From NCBI GenBank assembly GCA_024684665.1, contig JAIKWN010000184.1, positions 1-21,070 of the forward strand: DNA of 21,070 nucleotides, given 5' to 3'. Shown here piece after piece: positions 14,616-21,070 of this stretch; position 1 is the first letter of the stretch, and each line of letters starts with the position of its first letter. The translations under genes and the position numbers were made by a program. Under the pieces are notes generated by a model. The model was not told the origin of the DNA. It searched no databases and worked only from the letters and a program-made list of their open reading frames with translations. The DNA is from Clostridiales bacterium (GTDB lineage Bacteria > Bacillota_A > Clostridia > Christensenellales > Aristaeellaceae).

Positions 14616-16376
14616 ATGCGCAAAACAAAAATAGTCTGCACCATCGGCCCGGCAACTGACAGTCAGGAGATGCTCTCCAGACTGATGGATGAGGGTATGA
14701 ATGTCTGCCGCCTCAATATGTCCCACGGTTCCTATGAGGAGCACCATGAGCGTATCGAGCGTATTAAGCGCCTGCGCGCCGCCAAAGGCATCCCCGTGGC
14801 CATCATGCTGGACACTAAGGGACCGGAAGTGCGCACAAAGCTCATAGCAGGTGAGAAAACCGCGCTTTCTGCTGGACAAACTTTTACGCTTACTACCCGA
14901 GAAGTAGAGGGCAGTGGGGAGATCGTTTCCGTCACCTATCCACGCCTGCCGGAGCTGGTGCCCATCGGTGCCAGGATCTTGATTGATGATGGCCTCCTCG
15001 CAATGACGGTGCGGGAGAAAAACAATACCGACCTGATCTGCACTGTGACGGACGGTGGAATGCTGGGCTGCCGCAAAGGCATCTCCGTGCCCTCCGTGGA
15101 TCTTCAGATGCCCTCCATTGGTGACAAGGATCGGGATGACATCCTCTTTGGGATTCAGGAAGGGATTGACCTGATCGCTGCCTCTTTCGTCTGCCGTCCG
15201 GAGGACGTACTGACTATCCGCAAGCTCTGCCAGGATAATGGCGGCGGGCACGTGCGCATCTTTTCCAAAATTGAGAATCGCATGGGCGTCGAAAACTTCG
15301 ATGAAATCCTGAAGGTTTCCGACGGTATCATGGTAGCGAGAGGCGATCTCGGTGTCGAGGTGGACATGGAAGAGGTGCCTGTACTCCAGAAGCGGTTCAT
15401 CCACACCTGCAACGTGGCGGCGAAGCCAGTCATCACGGCGACCCAGATGCTGGATTCCATGATCCGCAATCCGAGACCCACCCGCGCAGAAGCAAGCGAC
15501 GTAGCCAACGCGATCCTGGACGGAACCGATGCCATTATGCTTTCCGGTGAGACGGCGGCGGGTCGTTATCCCCTGGAAGCCGTGCGGACCATGGTGCGTA
15601 TCGCCACCTACATTGAGGAGCATCAGACGGTGGACCGCACGGATCTGCTGAGGCAGGAGGCCATGCGCGGCGAGACGGCCCGGACGGTGGCTAACGCAGT
15701 TTCCTATTCCTGCTGCGAAATGGCACGAGATCTTGAGGCGACTGCTATCATCACTCCGAGTAATTCCGGGACCACAGCGCGGATGGTTGCGCGTTTTCGT
15801 CCATCCTGCGCGATCATTGCGCCTACGCCCTCAGAACACGCATATCACCAGCTGGGCCTCTCGTACGGCATCGTTCCCGCGCGTATGGAAATGAGCGGGG
15901 ATACAGACGAACTGATCGAGAAAGCCGTGGCGGCGGCGGAAGCCATGGGGCTCGTGAAACCGGGTGACGTAGCGATTATCTCCGCCGGCGTGCCGACGGG
16001 AGTATCCGGGACGACGAACCTCATCAAGGCGCACATCGTGGGCGACGTGCTGCTGCGGGGTATCGGCATCGGAAGCGGAAAAGCGACCGGCCGTTGCTGC
16101 AGCGTGAACGTTATTTCCGACCTGGAGAGCAGCTTCTCCGAGGGCGATATCCTGGTGACCAAGATGACCACGAGCGACATGCTCCCCTGGATGCGTAAGG
16201 CCGCTGCGGTTGTTGTGGAGAGCACGGATCCGGAATGCCACGCGGCGATCGCCTGCCAGGCTCTCGGGATTCCCCTCTTCCTTGACCGCACGGGACAGGC
16301 TGTCCACATGCTGAAGGGCGGTATGACCATCACCCTGGACGCGGACGCGGGCTTTATCTATAACGGGGTTCGGTGA
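14616..16376 (+). CDS. pyk: Pyruvate kinase with C-terminal PEP-utiliser domain
   Basis: Pyruvate kinase transfers phosphate from PEP to ADP at the end of glycolysis. The 586-residue product matches the Bacillus-type length. It opens RKTKIVCTIGPAT and shows NMSHG, the catalytic lysine segment RIFSKIEN, GDLGVE, ATQMLDSM and TRAEASDVANAILDG, followed by LSGETA. The regulatory domain is followed by an extra PEP-utiliser mobile domain (about 480-586) as in bacilli; it keeps the His of the family motif (His542 in CHAAIACQALGIP), although its run-up is STDPE where TEEGG and LTS are usual. I chose the ATG at 14616 because it follows AGAAGGGGG; a TTG at 14592 in the same frame has no such site. It follows the surface-protein gene by 71 bases with no terminator between, so readthrough is likely. 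Confidence 0.96.
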   Translation: MRKTKIVCTIGPATDSQEMLSRLMDEGMNVCRLNMSHGSYEEHHERIERIKRLRAAKGIPVAIMLDTKGPEVRTKLIAGEKTALSAGQTFTLTTREVEGSGEIVSVTYPRLPELVPIGARILIDDGLLAMTVREKNNTDLICTVTDGGMLGCRKGISVPSVDLQMPSIGDKDRDDILFGIQEGIDLIAASFVCRPEDVLTIRKLCQDNGGGHVRIFSKIENRMGVENFDEILKVSDGIMVARGDLGVEVDMEEVPVLQKRFIHTCNVAAKPVITATQMLDSMIRNPRPTRAEASDVANAILDGTDAIMLSGETAAGRYPLEAVRTMVRIATYIEEHQTVDRTDLLRQEAMRGETARTVANAVSYSCCEMARDLEATAIITPSNSGTTARMVARFRPSCAIIAPTPSEHAYHQLGLSYGIVPARMEMSGDTDELIEKAVAAAEAMGLVKPGDVAIISAGVPTGVSGTTNLIKAHIVGDVLLRGIGIGSGKATGRCCSVNVISDLESSFSEGDILVTKMTTSDMLPWMRKAAAVVVESTDPECHAAIACQALGIPLFLDRTGQAVHMLKGGMTITLDADAGFIYNGVR

Positions 16377-16405
16377 ATGGACGTTGATAGCCTGATATAA
16401 AGTAA

Positions 16406-16433
16406 AACCGGCAGGGCGAAAGCCCTGCCGGTT
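16406..16433. terminator. Bidirectional Rho-independent terminator
   Basis: A perfect 12-bp stem, AACCGGCAGGGC paired with its complement around a GAAA loop, lies between the convergent pyk and STAS-kinase genes. On the minus strand it is followed by TTTTACTTTAT, so it is strongest for the STAS-kinase transcript. On the plus strand the run of T is poor, but the stem should still block pyk readthrough. Confidence 0.8.
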
Positions 16434-16463
16434 CTGCTAAAGGATAGAGAGAACGGAGCTGAC

Positions 16464-17648
16464 TCAGAACAGCAGCGTATCGGTGACGGGGACCAGCTCC
16501 GTCAAAACGTTTTTCGCATTTTCTATGACCCTGCGGCCTTCCGGCGTGTCGAATCCGTTTCGGCGGATGGTGCGGCGCATGATGCGGGTAAAGCCGATGA
16601 TCTTTGCTTTGTTTTCGACTTCCCGCAGCCGTGCTTCATCCTGCGTTCCTAAATACAGGGAAAGACTCTTCCTCCAGAATTCATCCGCCATTTCGTTGGT
16701 AATGCCGAGGAAGGTTTCCACGTTCGTGGGATCCGTCGCGCCATAGCCCTTGTAAGCGTTGAACATGCTGCCCAGTTCGAAGATGGGATGCCCATAGCAG
16801 AGCGTGTCCATGTCGATGAGCAGCTCTTCATCGTTTTGCAGCATTACGTTTTTCACGTGGTAGTCCCCGTGAAGCATATGATAATCTGTTGGTACGCTTT
16901 CCACCAGGCCATGCAGTTTTTCATAGAGCTCCGCCGGCAGATAGTCTTCCAGAAATTCCGCCCAATTGATGGCGACCGCCCGCATATCGGGCATGATATC
17001 CGGCTTCATTTCCTTGGAATGGATGAGCTTCAGCAGGCGCACGCTGCGCTCCGCCATTTCGTCCACCTTCTTTTCTCCGCTTGCAAGTAGCTTTGCGAAG
17101 CTCGTGGCGTTCAGGAGCTCGTAGACGGCGCCGTAGCCGCCGCCTTCGAGGCGAACGACGTCGTAGGGAATCGCAGTTGGAATCCCCTGGATGAAAGCAA
17201 GCCGGGCCATCTCCCGCTCCAGTCGGATTTCCTCCAGGGAGTCCGGATTGTGATAGGCTTTCAGAATGGTATCCCGGTCGATGCGGTATACCTTGCCATT
17301 TGCGCCCTGCCCGATGACTTCGCATCCTTCTACCGAAATGACTCGATAGGCCTTTTCTACGGACATCATCTCCGTAAAGCCTGTCATCTCCAGCACCTCG
17401 TATACCGCGGACTGTACGTTTACCAGCCGGGTGTCCGGGATCTCCTGCTTCAGCCGCAGGATGATGCGAAGCCCGGCGCTGGAAGCGTATTTCAAGGCGC
17501 CGCAGTCCAGGAGAAGCGTTTCGGACGGAGTTTCTTCTAACACCCGGCGGATCTCCTTTTCTACCGCTGCTGCATTAACGGAGTCGATCCTTCCCGAAAT
17601 CGCGATTATCAGCGCGTCATTTTCTTTCTTCCAGGATACCTGTTCCAT
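16464..17648 (-). CDS. STAS domain fused to an aminoglycoside-phosphotransferase-like kinase
   Basis: Residues 1-105 of this 394-residue product form a STAS domain like anti-anti-sigma factors (RsbV/SpoIIAA), including KYASSAGLRIIL, where Ser56/Ser57 match the phosphorylated serine site. Residues about 108-394 form a kinase-like fold of the APH/choline-kinase clan: a Gly-rich GQGANGKVYR (113-122), Lys130 in ILKAY, the catalytic loop HGDYHVKNVML (Asp262, Asn267) and DMDT (279-282) as the metal site. All key residues are present, so it should be active; the substrate is unknown. It resembles the paralogous family first named from Fibrobacter succinogenes. The ATG at 17648 follows GGGAGGA with 7-base spacing. 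It starts 16 bases after the histidine kinase stop, so the two are almost surely co-transcribed. A terminator follows. Confidence 0.85.
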   Translation of the reverse strand: MEQVSWKKENDALIIAISGRIDSVNAAAVEKEIRRVLEETPSETLLLDCGALKYASSAGLRIILRLKQEIPDTRLVNVQSAVYEVLEMTGFTEMMSVEKAYRVISVEGCEVIGQGANGKVYRIDRDTILKAYHNPDSLEEIRLEREMARLAFIQGIPTAIPYDVVRLEGGGYGAVYELLNATSFAKLLASGEKKVDEMAERSVRLLKLIHSKEMKPDIMPDMRAVAINWAEFLEDYLPAELYEKLHGLVESVPTDYHMLHGDYHVKNVMLQNDEELLIDMDTLCYGHPIFELGSMFNAYKGYGATDPTNVETFLGITNEMADEFWRKSLSLYLGTQDEARLREVENKAKIIGFTRIMRRTIRRNGFDTPEGRRVIENAKNVLTELVPVTDTLLF

Positions 17649-17664
17649 CTCGTATTCCTCCCGA

Positions 17665-18612
17665 TTATGATTCAATCAGATTTTCCAGTGTATCAAACAA
17701 CGCCTCCGGTTCCACCGGCTTTGAGAGATGCGCATTGAGGCCAGCCTGCAGGCTGCGCTGCACGTCTTCGTCGAAAGCGTTTGCTGTGAGGGCAATGATG
17801 GGGATGCGTGTCGCGTCCCTTCTGCCGGAGGCGCGGATATGCCGCGAGGCCGCGAGGCCATCCATCTCCGGCATCCGCATGTCCATGAGAACAGCGTCGT
17901 ACCATCCATCCGGATGGGAGAGGTAAAGGTCCAGGGCGACCTTGCCGTTTTCTGCCACATCCGCCTCGATCCCCCGCATTCCGAGAACCATGACCATGAT
18001 CTCCGCGTTCACAGCAACGTCCTCCGCAAGGAGAACACGCCGGCCGGCAAGGTCCGCTTTTTTTGGCAGAAGCGCCGGATTCTTCCTTCGGAAGGCTTCC
18101 CGGAATTCGTCCATCACGTTGCCGGCGAACAGTGGTTTCGGCGAAAAGGAATCTACGCCGGCGCGGATGGCCTCATCTGCAATATCATCCCAGTTGTAAG
18201 ACGTCAGGATGATGATGGGGGTTTCATGACCCACGATGCCGCGGATCCGCCGCGTTGTTTCAAGACCGTCCATCTCTGGCATGCGCCAGTCTATCAGAAT
18301 CAGGTTGTAATCTTCCCGCCTCGCGTGCCGCGTTTGTACCATAGCCAGCCCTTCCGCGCCGGAGGCGGCGGTTTCGCAGGAAACGCCTATTTGACCCAGG
18401 ACGATCATGGCGTGCTCGCAGGCGATCGGGTCGTCGTCAATGACGAGAACGTTCAGGTCGCTGGGAGAAAAATCGCTCTCCGACTGCTCGCCGATGTGCC
18501 GATTCGATTCCCCCAAGGTCACATAGACGGTGAATGTGCTTCCTTTTCCCTTTTCGCTCTGGACCTCAATATGCCCGTTCATCATCTCCACGATGCTTTT
18601 CGTGATGGGCAT
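17665..18612 (-). CDS. Hybrid histidine kinase, C-terminal part (end of ATPase domain and two receivers)
   Basis: This frame continues the kinase after an apparent frameshift. Its natural reading before the ATG at 18612 is SRYGSTGLG, the G2 box of the ATPase domain; then come [27 protein letters not shown] and two receiver domains. Receiver 1 (about 49-170) has the Asp in [13 protein letters not shown] and the Lys in SPKPL. Receiver 2 (about 188-312) has acidic LLAEDV, the Asp in [12 protein letters not shown] and the Lys in LSKPV. Both look complete. The ATG at 18612 has no ribosome binding site and falls inside the ATPase fold, so independent translation is unlikely. The likely phosphorelay output is unknown, as no DNA-binding or cyclase domain is present. 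Confidence 0.85.
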   Translation of the reverse strand: MPITKSIVEMMNGHIEVQSEKGKGSTFTVYVTLGESNRHIGEQSESDFSPSDLNVLVIDDDPIACEHAMIVLGQIGVSCETAASGAEGLAMVQTRHARREDYNLILIDWRMPEMDGLETTRRIRGIVGHETPIIILTSYNWDDIADEAIRAGVDSFSPKPLFAGNVMDEFREAFRRKNPALLPKKADLAGRRVLLAEDVAVNAEIMVMVLGMRGIEADVAENGKVALDLYLSHPDGWYDAVLMDMRMPEMDGLAASRHIRASGRRDATRIPIIALTANAFDEDVQRSLQAGLNAHLSKPVEPEALFDTLENLIES

Positions 18613-20093
18613 GCCGAGGCCCGTGCTTCCGTAGCGGCTGGTGGCGGAGGAATCCTCCTGGCTGAGGGGTCGAAGATATGGGGGAGGAACTCCGGGCTCA
18701 TTCCGATGCCCGTGTCGCTGATCACGAATTTCAGGGTCGCCTTGCCGTCAAAGCGTGGCCCCTCCTCGATGAGGAAGGTGACGCTCCCTCCCTCCGGTGT
18801 GAACTTCACAGCGTTGCCCAGGATGTTGATGGCGACCTGTTTCAGCTTTACGTCATCGCCCACGTAATAATCGTCCACCTTGCCGCGGATCCGGCATTCG
18901 TATTGAATATTCTTATCCCGGCACTGCCCGCTTACCATAGTGTTGATCTGCTCTAGCCCTTTTGCGAAGGGAAATTCCTCGCTGCGGAGGATCATCCGGC
19001 CCGACTCGATGCGGCTCATATCCAGGATATCGTTGATGATACCCAGGAGATGCTGGGCGGAAGCGCCGATCTTCATCAGGTACTCCGTGGTTTTTTCTGG
19101 CGTTTTCGGATCGTTCAGGGCGATATTGTTGAGGCCGATGATGGCGTTCATGGGTGTTCGGATCTCGTGGCTCATGTTGGAGAGGAAGGCGGTCTTGGCC
19201 CGGCTGGCCTGCTCCGCGGCGGACAGCGCGTCGGAAAGTGCGCGCGCCCGCGCCTGCTCCGCCCGGACCTCGTCGTCCACGTCCAGAAATCCCATGGTGA
19301 CGCCGATGCGATCGTCCGGCATGTACACCTTGCCGAAATCGATGCGGTAATAGCGGTTTCCGGACGGAAGATCCCGCAGGAAGGTTACGGAAAAGCGGTC
19401 TTTTGTCTCAAACTGTTCTAAGATGTAGGGCAGGGAGATCTGCTCCTGCATGCGCTCCTGGTCTTCCTCTGCCACCATGGTTGAGACGTATTCGGATTTG
19501 GTATCCGTATATTTAGCGTGGCTGAGCGCATTCTGAATGGCTTCTGCATGGGTGTCGTCCATGTCCGTATGAAAAAGGGAGCATTTCTCCGTTTCCACAT
19601 CGTTGATGAGCCACACGGTGTTGTAGGCGTTGGTCAGCGTCTTGATCACGGCGCCGCGGATCGCGTAGTTCTCTTCCCGCTCTTTGCGCTTCTCCGTAAT
19701 ATCGGAGATGAAGACGTAATAAATGCCTCCGTAGGTTTCCGTCTCCGCATAGTGTCCGTAATCGTCCACCCAGCGGATTTCTCCGTCTTTTCGGATGATG
19801 CGGTACTCCACGTAATCGTTGTTGTCTTCGCTGCTGCCGATCTGCGCTGTTATGGATTTGCTGATCGCAGCATAATCCTCCGGATGCAGCATGCCCCGAA
19901 AGGTGTTGCCGGTCAGCTGCCGGAATTCCTCCTGGTCTTTGCAGCCGAAGATGTCGAATACTGCCTGGTTGGCGTACAAAAGTTCCTCCGGCGGTGCTGC
20001 GCGGTAAATGAAGAGACCGCCGGGCATATGCCGCCCGAACTCCTCCGCGAAGGACAAGGTTTGCTCGTTCAGCTGAAACTCTTTTACGGCCAT
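18582..20093 (-). CDS. Hybrid histidine kinase, N-terminal part (PAS, dimerisation and ATPase domains)
   Basis: This 503-residue frame has a PAS domain (about 18-135, ending in DITEKRKEREE), a second PAS-like segment (about 145-280), a HisKA domain with the phosphorylated His309 in SHEIRTPMNAIIG, and an ATPase domain with N-box Asn427 (ILGNAVKF) and G1 box DTGIG (460-464). After HIFDP (476) the frame turns to SARRIPPPPA and other non-homologous sequence until a stop. The expected FSQEDSSATSRYGSTGLG is present in the next frame, so one base is missing. There is no membrane segment, so it senses a cytoplasmic signal. The ATG follows GAGGAGGCGGAAT. With the base restored the protein would have 809 residues. 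Confidence 0.88.
   Translation of the reverse strand: MAVKEFQLNEQTLSFAEEFGRHMPGGLFIYRAAPPEELLYANQAVFDIFGCKDQEEFRQLTGNTFRGMLHPEDYAAISKSITAQIGSSEDNNDYVEYRIIRKDGEIRWVDDYGHYAETETYGGIYYVFISDITEKRKEREENYAIRGAVIKTLTNAYNTVWLINDVETEKCSLFHTDMDDTHAEAIQNALSHAKYTDTKSEYVSTMVAEEDQERMQEQISLPYILEQFETKDRFSVTFLRDLPSGNRYYRIDFGKVYMPDDRIGVTMGFLDVDDEVRAEQARARALSDALSAAEQASRAKTAFLSNMSHEIRTPMNAIIGLNNIALNDPKTPEKTTEYLMKIGASAQHLLGIINDILDMSRIESGRMILRSEEFPFAKGLEQINTMVSGQCRDKNIQYECRIRGKVDDYYVGDDVKLKQVAINILGNAVKFTPEGGSVTFLIEEGPRFDGKATLKFVISDTGIGMSPEFLPHIFDPSARRIPPPPAATEARASACPSRKASWR
18663..18668 (-). other. Apparent one-base deletion splitting the hybrid histidine kinase
   Basis: The minus strand reads GAC CCC TCAGCCAG where family sequence requires GAC CCC TTC AGC CAG (D-P-F-S-Q). 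Adding one T next to 18665 joins the two frames exactly and restores the ATPase domain. It may be a true mutation or a sequencing/assembly error. Confidence 0.8.
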
Positions 20094-20156
20094 ATTCCGC
20101 CTCCTCGAATCCTCTGGCGAGTTCCTCTGCTTCGCTTCTCCGAATCTTTCATGACG

Positions 20157-20185
20157 ATATTAAAGCCATCCTGCATGAAAATCAA
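20157..20185 (-). promoter_or_regulatory. Sigma-A promoter of the histidine kinase operon
   Basis: On the minus strand, -35 TTGATT (20185-20180) and -10 TAATAT (20162-20157) are separated by 17 bases. It lies in the 109-base gap after the HD-domain gene, so the kinase and STAS-kinase can be transcribed apart from it. Confidence 0.65.
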
Positions 20186-20202
20186 GCGATTTTCCAGTTG
20201 CT

Positions 20203-20766
20203 TCAGATATTTCCGAGAAGGTGAAGTTCTTCCGCATGTTCTTTCATCCCCTCGATGCAGATGGCTGCGACATCAGAAAGCTCCATACCCAGCATTTCGC
20301 AGCCACGGCGGATGGTATCCCGGTCGCATTTCGCGGCGAACTTCTTGTCCTTGAACTTCTTCATCAGGCTCTTAACCTCGAGATCGGTAATCCCGTTCGG
20401 GCGCATACGGGCTGCCGCCTGAATGATCCCCGTAAGTTCATCCACAGTAAAGAGACTCTTTTCGAGGTTTGATACGGGTTCCACGTCGGAGCAGATACCG
20501 TAACCGTGTGAGAGAATAGCGCGCACGTCTTCTTCCGATACGCCCGCCGCCAGCAGGGGTTCCTTTGTATGCTGCAGGTGCTCCTCCGGATACTTTTCGT
20601 AGTCGTAATCGTGCAGCATCCCGATGGCCTGCCAATGCTCCTCATTTTCGCCAAAGTGCCGCGCCATGGCTCCCATGGCGTACGCCACGTTCATTTCGTG
20701 CAGAAGCAGATGATCCTCTGTGACCATCGCAGCGTTCAACTCTTTTGCTCTTTCAAGGGTTAACAT
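20203..20766 (-). CDS. HD-domain protein (putative metal-dependent phosphohydrolase)
   Basis: The 187-residue product has the HD superfamily ligand pattern: His in LLLHEMNVAYAMGAMARHFGE (His23), HD in GMLHDYDYEKYPEEH, a later His in ILSHGYG and Asp in FTVDELTGII. HD proteins of this small type are usually phosphatases or nucleotidases acting in the cytoplasm; the substrate is not apparent. Related proteins are common in Clostridia as stand-alone hydrolases of the HDIG type. The ATG follows GGAGGAATAC. It has its own promoter and is upstream of, and co-directional with, the histidine kinase, but a promoter in between makes a functional link uncertain. Confidence 0.85.
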   Translation of the reverse strand: MLTLERAKELNAAMVTEDHLLLHEMNVAYAMGAMARHFGENEEHWQAIGMLHDYDYEKYPEEHLQHTKEPLLAAGVSEEDVRAILSHGYGICSDVEPVSNLEKSLFTVDELTGIIQAAARMRPNGITDLEVKSLMKKFKDKKFAAKCDRDTIRRGCEMLGMELSDVAAICIEGMKEHAEELHLLGNI

Positions 20767-20841
20767 GTATTCCTCCGTTCTCCGGCGTATCCGGATTTCC
20801 TTATCTGTGGAATTACCGCGGTTCCCTATGACGTTCCGTTC

Positions 20842-20870
20842 ATCCTATCACAGAATAAAACACTCTGCAA
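20842..20870 (-). promoter_or_regulatory. Probable sigma-A promoter of the HD-domain gene
   Basis: On the minus strand, -35 TTGCAG (20870-20865) and -10 TAGGAT (20847-20842) are separated by 17 bases, about 75 bases before the start codon. The match is fair rather than strong. Confidence 0.5.
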
Positions 20871-20927
20871 TGAAAAAGAATACGGTGAAGAAATATTGTT
20901 TTGTGATCGGTCGTTACTACTCAGCCA

Positions 20928-20958
20928 TTAAAAAGAAACGCCTGACACAAGTCAGGCG
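20928..20958 (-). terminator. Rho-independent terminator overlapping the transposase stop codon
   Basis: On the minus strand CGCCTGAC-TTGT-GTCAGGCG forms an 8-bp stem followed by TTTCTTTTTAATGG. The TGA stop at 20954-20952 of the partial gene lies within the first arm. Confidence 0.8.
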
Positions 20959-21070
20959 AAGAGAGGTTGATTGGAAAAGATCTTGTGGAAGGCATCCATG
21001 AGATTCATACCGCGACGTTTGCAGGTTTCGGTAATAGATAGGAGTGCGCAAAAGATTTGTTTGCCACGAT
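20952..21070 (-). CDS. 3' end of a probable transposase
   Basis: The last 38 codons read leftward from the right edge, ending in TGA within a terminator stem. The visible segment includes KQIFCALLSITETCKRRGMN and then LMDAFHKIF. The pattern L-x-S-x-x-E-T-x-K-x-x-G-x-N-x-x-D-A resembles the C-terminal end of IS66-like transposases, where a similar Thr-Cys/Ala-Lys segment is common. The family call is from memory of such sequences and is tentative, because most of the gene lies outside the window. Base composition is lower in GC than the neighbouring genes, which fits a mobile element. Confidence 0.5.
   Translation of the reverse strand, partial: RGKQIFCALLSITETCKRRGMNLMDAFHKIFSNQPLFA

Noticed and set aside
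14265..15623. A 452-codon minus-strand frame across the surface-protein end and pyruvate kinase
   Set aside because: It overlaps two well-supported genes, including highly conserved pyk codons, and has low-complexity Gly-Val runs from the P-P-T repeat.

Overview
The window looks like chromosome of a moderately GC-rich Bacillota (Clostridia) bacterium, probably a gut or rumen anaerobe. The signs are strong AAAGGAGG ribosome binding sites, sigma-A type promoters, secreted proteins built from PG_binding_1 modules with poly-Ser linkers or from SH3-like modules with Thr-Pro-Glu-Pro linkers, and a pyruvate kinase with the extra C-terminal PEP-utiliser domain. The assignment rests on style and gene content, not on a marker gene. 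I see no tRNA, rRNA, CRISPR array or phage module.

Layout. (1) 1-3189 is a sugar-acid or carboxylate type catabolic unit. A leftward operon encodes a DapA/NanA-family aldolase and a TctC-family solute-binding protein, then a terminator, then the first codons of another gene at the left edge. It diverges from an IclR-family regulator. The 277-bp divergent region has two good promoters and three copies of a GTTCAGC-N3-GCTGAAC palindrome, the likely regulator operators. (2) 3245-4833 is a secreted four-repeat peptidoglycan-binding protein with a Cys/His-rich C-terminal domain. (3) 4900-9937 is a leftward run: Nudix hydrolase, a weakly recognisable GH2-like protein, a MATE transporter fused to an RsbW-like ATPase domain, and kduI (uronate catabolism). 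(4) 10079-16376 runs rightward: a 1456-residue membrane-anchored surface protein with about seven SH3-like modules, then pyruvate kinase. (5) 16464-20870 runs leftward: an HD-domain protein, a PAS-containing hybrid histidine kinase split by an apparent one-base deletion, and a STAS domain fused to an APH-like kinase. (6) The right edge holds the 3' end of a probable transposase, with its stop codon inside a terminator stem.

How the parts may work together. The left operon plus kduI fit uptake and breakdown of sugar acids such as pectin-derived uronates feeding pyruvate metabolism, but the substrate of the aldolase and binding protein cannot be read from sequence. The most unusual theme is signalling: an RsbW-like ATPase domain on a MATE transporter and an RsbV-like STAS domain on a small-molecule-type kinase lie about 9 kb apart, the latter 16 bp downstream of a hybrid histidine kinase. 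These are the two halves of a partner-switching pair in unusual fusions; any link between them is inference.
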